Source: Moniliophthora roreri (Eukaryota; Basidiomycota; Agaricomycetes; Agaricales; Marasmiaceae). From it: 64,000 nt of DNA. The position numbers and the translations under genes were made by a program. A model generated the notes under the pieces. It had not been told where the DNA came from. It was given only the letters and a program-made list of their open reading frames with translations, and ran no database searches. Shown here piece by piece: positions 1 through 13,700 of this stretch. The DNA is taken from positions 434,001-498,000 of the forward strand of contig LATX02000192.1 of assembly GCA_001466705.2 (NCBI GenBank). Direction: 5' to 3'. Numbering within the stretch: position 1 is the first letter of the stretch; every line of letters starts with the position of its first letter.

Positions 1-305
1 ATGAAGGCTATAGAGGATTTTTCGTCGACCTTTACGTTCGATGTGCCAACAACATTGCAATAGAAATGTACGAGGGAATGGGCTATAGTGTGTATAGAAG
101 AGTAAGAGAATACTACGGGAGTCTGGGTATTGGCAAAGGTGGACGGGATGAAGAGGATGCATTTGGTGCGTGCTCGTACCCTTCGATGAATTCGAGAGCT
201 GATACTTCCCAAGATATGCGAAAACCGCTTTCAAGAGACCCAGAAAAACGTTCAATACGAGAGAACGGACGCGACATCATCGTCAGCGCACACGATGTCC
301 CATAA
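1..305 (+). CDS. NAA20: NatB N-terminal acetyltransferase catalytic subunit, 3' part
   Basis: This is the C-terminal part of the GNAT-fold catalytic subunit of NatB, which acetylates nascent proteins starting Met-Asp, Met-Glu, Met-Asn or Met-Gln at the ribosome. The reading frame enters at base 3 and runs to 165 (GFFVDLYVR, NNIAIEMYEGMGYSVYRRV, EYYGSLG, DEEDAF). A 48-bp intron at 166-213 (GTGCGT to CAAG) follows, then 214-305 (DMRKPLSRDPEKRSI to a TAA stop). Because the intron is a multiple of three, the frame also stays open through it, but the spliced reading restores the DAF-DMRK join known in animal NAA20 (DAYDMRKALSRD). The start, most of the acetyl-CoA site and earlier exons lie left of the window. 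Identification rests on clear resemblance to NAA20 from several animals as I remember it; the only doubt is where the gene starts. Confidence 0.93.
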   Translation, partial: EGYRGFFVDLYVRCANNIAIEMYEGMGYSVYRRVREYYGSLGIGKGGRDEEDAFGACSYPSMNSRADTSQDMRKPLSRDPEKRSIRENGRDIIVSAHDVP

Positions 306-3300
306 AAACACATGTCGATTGCACACGTTTTCCTGTTCCTGTGTAAACAGTTGTCAATATAATTTCGACTGCTACGACAAGGTTCAGAGGGTATCATCGT
401 TCGACTATGCCTTTCTTCAAGGAACATCCTGCATACACTCCACCTGTACGGGGTACTCCTTCCGACCTGATCTTAGACTCTATGGTGCAAAGAGATTGCC
501 GACAAGCTCTCGAGCGGCTCGGGACAAATGGAACATAGGCTGAAGATCTTGCTGCAGGCCTTGTTACCACATCTCCGGCGAAAAGCACCTTAACCCCTGA
601 TGAGGTACACATGGTATCTTGTACTGACCTCAAAGGCGCCATTTAAAGTAGCTGAACTGTGCCAGGCACGATAGAAAAGGTGACTTAGATTCAGAATCGA
701 ACACAGGTGTAGAAATTTACCCCCCTCTGGTCCTGTCGATGCAAAGCTCCTTAACGTTCGAAAGTCGCCCTGTTGTCCGACCCCCGGTGCATTGCTTATT
801 TCGCTGTCTTATTGACTTTAGATTCTGAGGTTACTTCGTACGTCCCTGATTAAGATCTTTTGTGACCGAGGTCATCAAACTCCTCGTTCTCCCAGGTTTC
901 TCTCTCTGCACGGAGATCTCGTCCCACGATCGACTGCTTCACGGTCCTCCGAACACTAAATAACCTAGCAAAACGTTCTACAGTACCCTCGTACCAGCCG
1001 TTGCGCCTCTTTTAACTCTCGAGCTTACTCCTGCAGGCCTCGCCAGCATTGCAGTGGTAAACTCTAACTGACGAATCTCCGGAGGTCGTCACTCGATCTG
1101 AGCCTTCCAATGAGACTCAATACATTTATTTCTGGATTAGCCAGCTGGGATGATTTCACTCTAAAATTGCCTTCTTCGAAAATGTTCTTTCTGCCATGCA
1201 TGGTCCGCTTGCTTTTCTTTGGACTGACTTGGCTCATCATGCTCGTAAGCCCCTTCACAGATCTCCTCGCGTCTTCCATCGCTCAATGCCAATATCAATG
1301 TAATAAGCAGTATTGATGGTGTAAGTAACATACCTTCTCGTGTACTCCCCGCCCGACAGAAAATAGGTGCATGGAACCACCTAATACTTATCATGGGCAC
1401 CCATTGGCCCATCGTCCACCTTGACTTCCGAATCTACGTTTGCAAATGGTACAAGTTCATAAGCTTCTCCTGACCTTTGAGATTCTCTTCTCAGAGGTCC
1501 ATCCAAACTCAGCATTACGGCGTATCAATCGCATTGCTTGCCCTCGTAACCACCTCCCCGGTCTTGCAAATCTGAGCGGTCTAAGCGCGATCGTGCCCGA
1601 AATCTGCTGATCGAATCGTCGAGAGCGGTTTTCGAATGTCCATCGACATGCAGGTATTCTGAGACCCCTGTTATTCGAAGTCCGTAGCAACTCGCTACGT
1701 TAAATGGTGCTCATTCTTTGCTTCTTCCCCTGTGCTATGTATTAATGATGCTGATGCAAGCTTTGGTGTTCAATCCGGGTGCATGCCTGACAGCTCGATC
1801 AACAGTCTTCCAGGTGAAATATTGAATCTGGAATGAAGCTTCTTGTGCAAACCCCTTCGTAGATCTCTGGCGATTGTGGGAGGAGAAGCTCATAAACTGT
1901 GAGTTACTCCTTTCCAGGCTCGTCCCAATTGCGGTTCTGGCAAGGGTCTAGTGTATGCCCAGATCTGATGTTGTCTCACCTGCTCTTTGTCGCTGTAAGA
2001 ACCATTGAATCGCTTAGCACTGTACCTAACTCTGTCCTTACTGACTTAGGTGATGTCCCGACCTGCTCGTCAAGAGCTGTCTTAATTCAATAAGCGGTCA
2101 CACCCCTTTGTGCGTGAATTCAATAAGTCTCGACTCCAGTTCTGCTCTGCTCCCTTTTTCCGCCTAGTGGCGTAAACACCTGCAGCTATGCCCGATGTCC
2201 CAGGGAGAACATGAAATCAGTGCCCGACTACTTCCCGCACCTGCCGAGCTGTACACGGTCCTTTTGTGTATCCCCCCAGGCAACTTTCTACAGGCAGGTA
2301 TGATTCTGGTCGTGCTTCAAGTTCTCAATGATCCTAACGAAGTTTTACCATAAGATACCGATTACGAGAGGCTCTGCCGACAAACGTCAAGAATAAAACG
2401 ATGACTCCTGGCATCGAAGTTTCTCTTTCTGGCAACATTGCGCCTGCCTCATGCCTGTTTCACATCAATAAAAATACCTATAGTAGCAGCGCCGTCAAAT
2501 ATATCACCCGCAGCGCTGTACCACATCCTGGCAACATCCTGGCATATCGTGTTGAAGGTGCGAATATCAATGTCTATCCCGGAACGCCACACCGTGTGTA
2601 ATCCGTTTTGATAACTTACAACATACATCTCACATCAAGATAGGATTGCGGCAGCCAACTTCTCCTCACGTTGCGCCAAGATGTGTAGAGGCACCGTCTC
2701 TTACACAACCAGGATCTCGACTCAATTGAGTCGATTCATATAACGCTGCTTGAGGCGCTGTTTTCATAGCTCCATGATCAGTCGACTGTCAATATCACCG
2801 TAGTCCCAAGGATGAAAGTCAGACCACTTGGTCGACGCAACATTCTCGCTTTCACCCCGAGTGTCTCCGAGGAACACCAACTATATTCGTGCGGTACATG
2901 CTAAGCAGCGGGACTTTCACAGGTAAAATGGAACGAGGGATCCACACTCACTGCATTGAAATACCACGGCTCACTTCGCGCAATATGATGAGAATGCAGT
3001 CTATGATATTCCTGGAGAAGACGAATATATGAACTGGTTCGCATGAGCGCCTGTGAAGAAGAATTGGATGCCACCGATGGAGGAGACAGTACACCATGAG
3101 GAGAAGAACGAGGACGAGCGCTACAAGGCGAATTCCGCCAACGCAAATACCTCGTTCTGGGGATGGCATCAGAAAAACGTCAGAAAAAACGGCCTCCTTG
3201 GGAGACGTGAGTATTTGAGGTTTGTTGGCTGAACCAGAGGAGCGATGAACGGATGGTTTGAAATATTTTTGCCAATGGAGATTTCTGATTGGCTATCTCG

Positions 3301-6300
3301 AATACCATTGGGTATTGATAAACGATGGGACGGTATCAGGGTGCCGAGCACTCTCCGAATCTGGTTGTGATCTATTCTATTGGCTTATTTACTTCCATGA
3401 TGGCGCAGTGATAGCACTTTCAAGGAGACGACAGATCAGAGCAGATTATCAGAAGTGACTCCAAGTGACGTACTTTACATCCTCTAGCGCGGACTAGAAT
3501 CGACTGCAGATCGTAATTGAATTCCATCACTTAGCTCAGTCAAGAGAAGGATAAGAAAAGGTTAGTTCATCCAAGCAGCACTATGAGAAACAATTGTTCA
3601 CAGTAAACAAAAACACCACACCATTCCGTGCTTATGGCGGTATAAACAAAGCATCATAAGAATAATGATGCCAGAATTAAGTCTAGCGCCAGGATGGGAG
3701 GTAGCGACTGTGAGATGAGTATCATTAAGCGCATCACCGTCGTATCACGGTAGTTGGATATTGCTCACAGAAGGACGGCTTGCTCCAACTACTGAAGCAA
3801 GAAGGTTCTCGCAGAACGTTCTGCGTATCGGCCCAGAGCGGGACATTCGTGTTATGCCTTCTACCGAGCTTCGAATTCCAACGAAGATAGTGGAATGGTT
3901 CATAGATTTTGAGAATGCCTTCAGATGACCAAATAGAGTATACGGAGTTCTGGAAGGGGCAAATGTGCTAACCGAAACACAAAACGATAAGATAGCCTGG
4001 AAAGAGTGAGATGTTCACTCCATTCGGATAGATTATGGCTCGTACCAGATAATAATACCTCTCCTCCATTCCCTACAACCTGGAGAAGAGCAGATATATC
4101 TACGGGCGACGATTCCCGGAAGAACCGTCAATTGACCGTGGCAGCGGGATAATAAGTTGACGCGCAGTAGAATCATATGAATCAGGCAGTAGACGTTTCG
4201 TGGATTTCATAGGCGTTGAGGTAATTCTGACGTCATCCAGACGGACACCCGATTCCTCTCCAAATGGCCCATATTCTGCTCACGCCAGTGCTGAACCAAG
4301 ACGAATTACCGACCAAGTGAGATGTGGAGGTATCACGAGAGACAATGTGTTCAGATATAGCTGTCGATCTTGGAGGAAAACGTTGAAACTCGTCATTTCT
4401 TTTCCATTTCTTTCTTGCATAGCATCGCGGCATTCCATCAAGTTTAACCGAGCTAAGGCTGGCGTACATTCTAGTTTAAGCCTATAATAAGAATCATGAT
4501 CATTTGTGTCATTAGTTTATCAAGAAAACAGCGAACCGAACACGTACCAGAGAACGCGGCAACCCATCTTGGTGCCTTCATTGAGACGAACTACATATGA
4601 CGAAATAAACGCGCGTCGTTGCCTCGTGCAAAACTCATGTAAAACTCACGCACCCTTGACAACCAATGTCCTTCTCGAAGCCGGGGAACAGAATGCGGAG
4701 AACCCAGATGATTGAAGCATGGTAAGTAGCCGGAAGTACGAGCACATGAAAGTCCAACCAAGTAAATGTGATACGCGTTGCATCACGCATTCTTGCAAGA
4801 TATCCTGAGTGAAACTGTTGTGGATAAGCACCAGTTCTCGGTAAGAATAGATGATGGCGTACCGGAATACCGCGCTTCCTTGGTTCATGCCTTCATTGAT
4901 CTTCAAACCAATATCATGCTGACTCTTCGAATGAATATATCAAATGTCGTTGCATCTGGATAAGAATACCAGCGATGAGCCCACGACTGCTAGGAAGACG
5001 ATCCTGTCAAAGGATATACACGTCCTACTCAGACGGAATACATCCAGTCCTGAACTGTACAAACATGGTAGTTCCAGTGACACCTCGGCATCCTTTGTTT
5101 TGTATACAAGATTCCCCGGTTGCCGGGACTTTCTGGTCCACACGACTTGCAGACTTTTACACCAAGTCTTGCAAAACAATATTTGGAGCCAGTCAGCCCA
5201 CATAAACCATTGTTTCAAACGAAACTGCATACCGCTGGAGCCCTAAGATAGCTGCCCTTCTGAAACCACATCATGAATCCGTCATTGCGCCCTGAGCCAA
5301 GGCCACTGCAGAGAAGAAAAGTGTGCGATGGCCCTAGTGCCCGAAAGCTCAGCTTCATCATATGTTACTAGCTGGCATCGCCATATCTTCGAGCAAGAGC
5401 CGGATAATCATCCATATGGGATTGGAGCTGATACAGGCAACCGGGAACCACAGACACCGAAATCTGGACTGACACCGGGAGAACGACTTATTCAGCGGAT
5501 AATTTTACCGATTCAACTCTGAGAGCATACCTGATCATACACATACTGAGTGATGGAAACGACCTCGAGAGAACTATCCAAGCTCCGAGCTCACCGAGCT
5601 TCAAGGTGAAAGTCTGAGCACAAGACACTCGCTGTTGGCCTCACAAAGTCAAACAAGTACACTGCCACCGGAAAATTCTGATCGGCCACGTGGCTATGTT
5701 AGCTAGGCACAAAATAGTCTGCAGAGATCCCTACATATACTTTGTCATTGGCATAGGTTGGATGCTTAAGCCGCGGAAGGAATGAAGCGAGAGCTTCAGC
5801 CATCAATAGGGAAGAGCATCGTTAAGCGCCGGCTTTCGTCGCCTTGGTACCGTCTGGTGCAGTGAATACAGACGAGTTAGGGGAACTGCGGATCGAAGCA
5901 ACTCTTTAATTGCAACAAAGGTACCCGGATAGGTTCTAGCAGTGAGGTGTCCAGCACTTTCCAGTGCCCAAAGAGTCCAGTAAAGTCATGCGGACGACCT
6001 CAGCATGGCTATTTCCCCCGCAGGACATTCAGAATGGGAAAGTTCACTCGTCACTCGGATTGTGAGTCCAGAACTCTCGCGGTCATTCGTGTCCATTCTA
6101 AAGATTAGTTCAGGAACGTTCACATACGATCATCGTGAGCCAAGGTACAGCACCATGAAACGAGCATGCAAATCATCAGAAAGTACATGTATCATCAAGA
6201 TGATACCCGTACATTCCCAGCAACAACGTCGAGGTGTGGACGGCATCACCATGTCCACATGCCTGCATTGGTTCTGTACACATGCAAGACGCCCGCTACC

Positions 6301-9300
6301 TTCATAGACGCCCAGTCTCGTGTAGAGTGCAAAGTCCAGAATAATCATCATGCTAAGAAGTCAGTAGAGCGCATGCAAAGTCACAGAAATAGTATGTCCT
6401 CGCATACCATGGCACGCGCTCGTAGCATTACGAATCCAGCTTCTTTCGATGTCGATGGAGACGGAGGGCGCTCAACTTCTACGGTCTAGTGCACCCTGCT
6501 GATGTATTTCGCCTGCAAACACGGAGCGACATATTGTTAAGTTGCCGGTGAGATAAGATTACTCGAAATAGTCCAGGGGAACGGCTGGGGTTGACCAAAG
6601 ATGAAACTCATCGCTGACGTTTTGTCGTCACGTTTGAGCATCTAGAGCAGTGCCCCATGTATATTCATAGACGACGATCCTAGTGACCACCACCTCATGT
6701 TCTTCCAGCATCCCAGCATTCGAAAGCATGTTGATTCATCGACAAGGAAACTTCGAGCCACGAGCTGCATGCTAAGAAGTCGAACAGCTTTCATGTTACA
6801 GCAAGCAGTCATATGGTTCAAGAACAGAGACAGCGCTCAAGAACCGCGAGAAAATATCGGACAGCAGTTCCAATGCTCCGTTGATTGTGCAGGAACCGGT
6901 TCGCATGACACATTCTCAAGGTTCAGTTCATCTTGCTGATAAAGATCATATCGCTGATATTCCAGAAAAGGACATTCTGCTTCCAATGAAACAACCTCCA
7001 AGCAGAACCTAACCGGAATGCGAGGTTAGTCGCTTACTTGATATATCCAGGAGCGAATTGATTGCGCAATCAGCTCTGTCATCCGGATCTTCAGCGCTGC
7101 TGGAAATTTCTAAGTAACTTTGTCATCCATTGCTTACAGAACCTTTGAGAAACAACTCACGGTAAGGAATGACTCGATGTGAACTTCCGATCCCGACATT
7201 CTGACTCAACCAGTCAACCAGAACCTTCTTTGTCATGAAAGAGCGCGAGTCACCGTGTAAACCGAAATGGTCTTGGGAACTTGGAACTTCATTCGAGAAC
7301 CGAATCAGTGCGAACCACAGAAAACGTGGAAGCAGGAAGAAATACCTGTTCGCATCTAGTATCCATCTATCTATCCATCCATCGATCTTACTTTCATCGT
7401 TAAGATGTAAACCAAGGAGAAAACGCGAGTCGATCATGATCGCAAAAGTGAATGTAAGATAACCAGGCAAATCACCGAAAACGTGGAGATTCTTTTGTTG
7501 ATAGTGGCGGGACGCATTTAACTGACGCGTCTCATATACACGAGGTTGGAACTGTGTTGGCGCGTGACAGTCAGAAGGTCAGCCACCAAACCGAATAGAC
7601 AAAGCTTATTGTCAGTTGATTACACGCATGGGAAGCGTGTGGAGCTTCAGAAAATAAAAGTCAAGGTAAAAACAAAGACTTGAGCTTCTATAATGGACTA
7701 GCGGCTAGCTGACAGATAGACATTCCTCGGACATTAGCATTGCACCTTCATTAAGACTTGAGATATTGAATGAAAGTATTTGGCGTTTTATTCGACAATA
7801 GCAATAGGGAAAATTCTTTTGTGCCTAAATGGAATGCTCGTGACATCAGGAGACGTGGACGTTTGATTCCTGAAGGGCAGACAGATTACTGCAGCGTTTT
7901 GACGTGACACGCCTTGAATGGGCAGGGAAACAACCCATGAAGTAAATGCACAGTCCACCGCAAGCCTGATGGGAATACCAAAGGAAACGTCGGCGGGACT
8001 AATCGTTGCGATTTGACCGCTATCGAAGACGTGAAGCGGTAAGCTATACACAAACAAAAATGTTGACGCATAATGAAAAGATTCCGCTTTCACAATGTAG
8101 GACACCGTGATACCCGGTATCGTCTGTCCAATCTTCGAGAAGATAAGGAAACGCGCTGGATTGGGATTGACGGTTGACATGGAAGCCCCATGAAGCCCGG
8201 AATCGCCTTTCCTGTCCTCGAGAACCATGAGGTTGGTCAATTAATAAGGAGATCTCCACAAGAATAGAGGTATTTTCAGATAGCGAGTGCCTCGGGTTGG
8301 TATCGCTAAACAACTTCGGCGAGTAGAGTCGTAAAGATATTGGACAATCCACATTCCTGAAGGGTTTGAGCAGGAGCAGAGCTTGGAAACACTCGCTTTG
8401 AAGCCTTCAGAAGCACTGTAGGAGTGCAAATGATCCGCTTCGACTCCATAAATCTTGACAGTCCAGAAGACGAAGCCGGAAATCGCCAGCGTAGCAATAG
8501 TCTTCCTCTCCTTCCTTTACTTGCTTCCCAGCAAGTTGCGATTGAGTCGGCATACAGAAATTAAAGAGCCATATGCTCCAAAGTCAGACCAGTTCAGATG
8601 CTCAACACCTTTCAAGAGTCGCTGGTGTGGCGAACATGAGAGTCGGGAGAAAGCGTCGGTCGACATAGCCACCGCAGTTTGATGTTACCGTGACGTTTCC
8701 TTTTTGAGCGAAGTACCTAGCCGGAAATACCGGGTTGTCGCATCAATGGAGCATAAGGTGCGAGTGATATGCACATTCCAGCTTTCACTCCCAAAGGGCT
8801 TTCAATAATTTAGAAGTTTCTGGTATAGCTAATGCTTTGCAACCTGGCTCGATTTTGCACATGTGTTCAATCTTATTGTCTTTGAAAAATTAGAGAAATC
8901 CATGCCCTCCGAGTCGTATCAGCAGACAACTTGACAATAAATATAACCCGCGGACACACACAAAGTTCAGCTATTCTTGTCCAAGCTATAGAATGACAGG
9001 CATGGTGAACGATACTAGCCTGTTTAAACCGCAGCCTGCGCGGTTTCTCTCGCAATTGGCTTGTGCGGTGACCGGTGCACAGAGCACGGTTGCTATTCGC
9101 AACCGGTTGGTAGGTGGGCCAACCCATATCTCATATACTCCCCAGCGTCCGCCGCACACTATTTTCGGCAGAAAGTTACATGTATAGCACTGATGGCGCA
9201 TCAAATCTTGCTCCTCGGTTTGAGCCCCACACTGAAAGCCGCGGTACGATACAGAGAAGGAACACAGCTCAAGGATGGAACTATCACAGACATGATGAGA

Positions 9301-10799
9301 TCTGAAGAGAGTCAATGACGATCCGTCGAGTAATATCTATTATCCGAGTCGAACAGAGACGTCTTTGCCTCCCTGAGGATTCAAACCGGGCGCTTAAACT
9401 AGCGATGTAGGGCCTATGACGTAGACACCGAAACCGCAAACGAAGCCTGGACTCTGTTTCCCCTCTTCCCAGCAATTCGATATTAGCTTCCATGAATATT
9501 AAAATCCGAAAGTATGATGCCGAATGAGATCGAATGAGTAAAGTCCCTGGGATCGAGGATCCCTGGCCCAGTCCTGGTTGCTGTCGAGACAAAAACACTT
9601 CCGCGGCGAAGACTTCTAGAAAGTCAAGTGTCTGTGTTATGAATCTAGCCCGCACTCAAGAAAAATGTTCTCTGCTCTCTACTGCGGGGATACAACGCAA
9701 GGCAAAAGGTCTCGCCAAGAACAGCATGCACGCCACCATCACAGAACAGGGATGTCGAACTTGTGAATTTCCTTTCTTGATCTGTTCCCAGCAAGGAGGA
9801 CACAACTCCGTGTCTTGGAGTGGCGATAACGAGGCCTCTTTTTCTCATGGTAAGCCTTACATTCTCCAAAATCAATCAAGAACATCCAAGCTAACATACA
9901 AACATACCTTCTCCCGCCTTTCCGCCCTGTTGAATCAGCTTTGACTTTCCGCCACTTACGTGCTTGGCTTGTTTAACGGGTACAAGTTGTTGCAGCACAG
10001 AGTAGATAGCCCAGGCCTCGAGGTCCTCGGCTTCAGGCCCACCCTCGTGAACTAGTCCAAACACAAGTTGGCTGCTGCTACTCCGAGTACAACCGCCCAT
10101 CGAAACTGCGCTGTGTAATTGTCGAGTCATACTTTTGATGCCTACCACACAACGAGGTCGGGAGAATCTAGCCGGGACGACGCGTTCTGAAATTTGCGGT
10201 GTGTTGTGGGGCTTCTCTTCAATGAGGCGGGGCACGCGTCGGGGCCGAGTCTATAAGCGAAGGAGACGAACCGGCTTGCTCAGAGTACTCGATATGTAAT
10301 GATCAGCAGCATTGGACAGGAAGATTATGTTTCTTGAAGTAATTCTGCTTGAGGATGGGCATGATGTTCTGCTGTATGTAGTTTCGGCTGTCTGTGGAGT
10401 CGAGACGACCGACAGCTGCAGTGAGAATTCTATGCCAAGACCGGAGCTATGTGGGCTGTAAGCCTGTATGCTATTCCAAGAGTAAAACTAGAACCCCAGA
10501 AGTTTACTTGATATGAAAGATCGCAGTACACGTCCGCATAGCAGAATGCCAGAGCCTTCTGAAAGCTGTTGAGGTTCACGTTCAGGCTTGTCAAGAAATC
10601 GCAGTCGACCATGAGAGTCGGAAGAAAATCGTTATGAGCGTTGCACTGCCACACGGATAAACGTACAGGGTCGTTTCTATTTGAGGAAGGTCACAGACTC
10701 ACAGCTGGCTGGTCACAACGACCAGGTGACCGAGTGAATGTGTGCCTGAAAATAAACCTCCGCGTCTGGGGACTCTGAGTGTTCTTCTAATGGACTAGT
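306..10799. other. gene-poor stretch, no recognisable gene
   Basis: I found no supported gene here. All open frames are short (150 codons at most), overlap others on both strands and mostly begin at non-ATG codons. The longest, at 7788-8240 on the minus strand, reads as a hydrophobic peptide beginning at TTG; I could not place it in a family or join it to other exons, so it may be chance or a decayed membrane-protein gene. A 43-codon ATG frame at 407-538 follows NAA20 closely but matches nothing I know. Homopolymers are rare here, unlike the next 10 kb. No reverse transcriptase, integrase or transposase motif was seen. Confidence 0.5.
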
Positions 10800-13700
10800 C
10801 TTCACGATCACTGTCATATTTGGTCGACTTCTAGTGTTTCCTTGGATAGACTGGTTCATTTTCTACCCGCAGCCATCTTCACTTTTTCAAGTCTTGCACA
10901 GTCGACAACTCTGATTCTTGATCTCGAGAGTCTTCTACCGCGACACCCCATCTTGCATCTTTCATCCCCAGTACAGATTCTGTTTCGTGTTCTGATGAAC
11001 CAGACCCATGATTTGGGGAGCCACTGGTATGCCGCAGCCCCAACGTCCGCCTCAGCCCCTTGACATGGCGCATCAATCACAATCACGATGATCGACAATA
11101 TCTAGAGCTGGCTGTTGACTGAATGACTTGAAAGCGGGTCTTGAGGTGGTGATTCCTTTTTCCAGTGCCATGTTCATCAAGACCAACGGACTCCGTATCA
11201 TGATGAGGGTTAGAAAACCACATGGTATCCATGGCAACCCCACCAAAAATACGGACGTGAAGCAAGAAAAGTGCAGATATCTGATTTTGTGCCCCGCCCC
11301 CACTTTCCGCTATCTGTTGGCTTCCTACTCCCTTTCACATGGTACCGTAAAAAACAGATGAACTGGTTCTATGTTCTCCTGAAATGGAACATGTCCAAGT
11401 TGGATAGGAGAGAGGGCTCTAGACCGTGTGGGTCTTACCTGTTCTTCTCTCTTCTCTCCTCTAAACCGACATATCCTCGAAAAGGAACATTCCGAGGACG
11501 AGCCACATGCGGAATCGGGATGCTACTAGGATACCGTGAATCCAATAAGGATCCGCAATCCATACGAATGTACCCGACCAGTGCAGCTTTGACCAAACGC
11601 CAATCCCAATTCTCAAGAAGGGAAGGGGGGGCGGGGAGTCCTGTCTTCCTCCCGCTACCCCAACACCTATATCAAGCGCCCAATCTTTCGTCTTGCCTTC
11701 CGCTGAACCAACAAACACCCAGCTTTGACAATCATAATACATGCGTATGTGGTTGACGGCGCTTGGGACTGTCGGGCTTCGGGCTCGGGGCGCAGAGTTA
11801 CGATCCGGTTCATGGTTCATTATAGGTATGCCATAACAATCGAGTAATAATCAACGTTTGGAACGCGTCCGACAGACGTATGGTGTCGTTTTAGGGTATA
11901 TAATAAAATACGATAATTATTACCTCGAGGACCCAACTTCTTTCTCGGCGAATATGTAAAATATTGCGCAATATTGAATGCAAAGGGGGGAGGTGGGTGG
12001 TGTAAATATAAGCCGTGAAGAGATGAGAAGCGAAAAAAAAAAAAAAACAGGGTTCTATTCGTAGAACTGCTGCGTTGAGAATTGTTATACACGAGGGGGG
12101 AAGTTGAAAAAAAAAAAGTAAACGAACCAGCCAGTCGGTTATTTCTGGACGAAAGCTTTTGGTTTGCCGTGTTGTCTCCTTGTTCAATGTCCAATGTCCA
12201 ATGTTGATCCTAGCTTCGACTCGAAACTGTGGAGTGTATCCCTCACTCGCCACGTTGACGTTTCCATCCCCACCGTCAAGCGTTCAAGCGTTTAAGCGAC
12301 TCTAGAAATTCCATAAAATCCACCACTCGCGCCAGCCTCCTGTGACCAGTTGAAGAAGTAAGAGAAGCGACGACGGCGTTCTCGTGGAGCCCCCTCTGTC
12401 TTCTCAGAAAATCACGTCTTGAAGATCCACAGGGGGACACGTTAACGTTTGACGGCGTTGATGGTTGATGTACCCCAAATTGGAGCCCTTCCGCCACTTG
12501 AAAGTTCAACGTTGCCGCTTCCGTGACTTGCATTCAGTGAGAGAGAGAGACGTTGCTCGAGTACCGAAATTCACGCACCTATATATGATACGACGCTATA
12601 TAAAAAATCAATCTCGTACGGTTCCGTTGAATCAGATCACCTTGGTACCAGAAAAACCAAGCCCCAAGCAATTTACTCTTTCGTAATCAAAGGCGCTGGA
12701 TAAGCGAAATTCCCGCGCTATTATTTCGTGATTTGACTGGGGAGGTCCTCTGTGTGAAAAAAAATTACCTAGCATACCAGTACCCTACAAGCACTGCGTT
12801 CCTTGACGTGAAGCAGAAAAAAAAAAAAAATAAACCCAAGACATCGGCCGCGGTGTGGCGGGGGGGGTGGGGGGGCTTTGGGTGCCTTCTTCGCGTCCGT
12901 CTGCGCGATCAGTTTTTCTTTTCGTAAAAGCGGATCAGAAAAAATGTTCTGTTTTTGGACAGCTAAATTAGTGGTTGGGTATTTAACACAAAACATTTCT
13001 TTTTTCAACTCGACTCGAATTTTCGCGAGCCTGAGGGGTTTTTGACGCTGGGATCTATCGCCGAAAAAAAAAACAAGAGGTCTCCAGGAATGCAAAAAAA
13101 AAAAAAAAGAGTCCATTCATAGTACCAAGCCATGCAGTTCCATTCCATAAAACGGTAGTTTGAAAAAATATGCTTGAACATCATTATTCAGCTTGGTTCT
13201 ACTTGGGATTCGGGAGTACAGGAGTACGGGAATATATATGGGAAACCCGCTACCGCTGACGCCAAGTTGCTGAGGTGGCGGATCTATCACCGGGGTACGA
13301 GGTTACACATACCTTGAAAGCAGTTCGAGTCTGAGAGATGCTGCTGCTGCTAGCAACCATTTAATTCCATTCCAGCGGGATGAATAAGAAAGCTTTTCAA
13401 ATACCGCCAGATACCTAGTTGATGGAACTCGAGCTCAAGCTGGGGATCTATCACCGAGCGGGCTGGGGTACGCAGCAAGTTTTTTTTTTTTTTTTTGTCA
13501 TTATCACTGTGAAGGGCAAAAAAAAAAAAAAAAAAAAGAGGCAGCATAGAGATGATTATCTTTCCAATAGAAACAACACACGGTATGTTTGAAACTTGGA
13601 GATAACCCACCAAGTTCTAGTCCAAGTTTCCAAACCCCCCAAACCCCGTCACGCAACCCTGAACAAGATTGATGAGCAAGCCAGTTAGAACCCAACGAGA

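Noticed and set aside
407..538. 43-codon ATG frame just after NAA20 (MPFFKEHPAYTPPVRGTPSD at its start)
   Set aside because: It is short, stops at TAG and has no convincing splice join to a longer gene. The opposite strand is open as well.
7788..8240. 150-codon hydrophobic open frame on the minus strand
   Set aside because: It begins at TTG, no neighbouring exon could be joined, codon third positions show no clear bias and I recognise no family motif. It may be a decayed gene, but it is not supportable as a CDS.
9365..9440. B-box-like sequence suggesting a minus-strand tRNA
   Set aside because: GGTTTGAATCC resembles a B box, but no matching A box, acceptor stem or anticodon arm could be folded around it.
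11461..11820. 119-codon minus-strand ATG frame
   Set aside because: It overlaps an equally long plus-strand frame, has no recognisable domain and lies in a region full of degenerate repeats.
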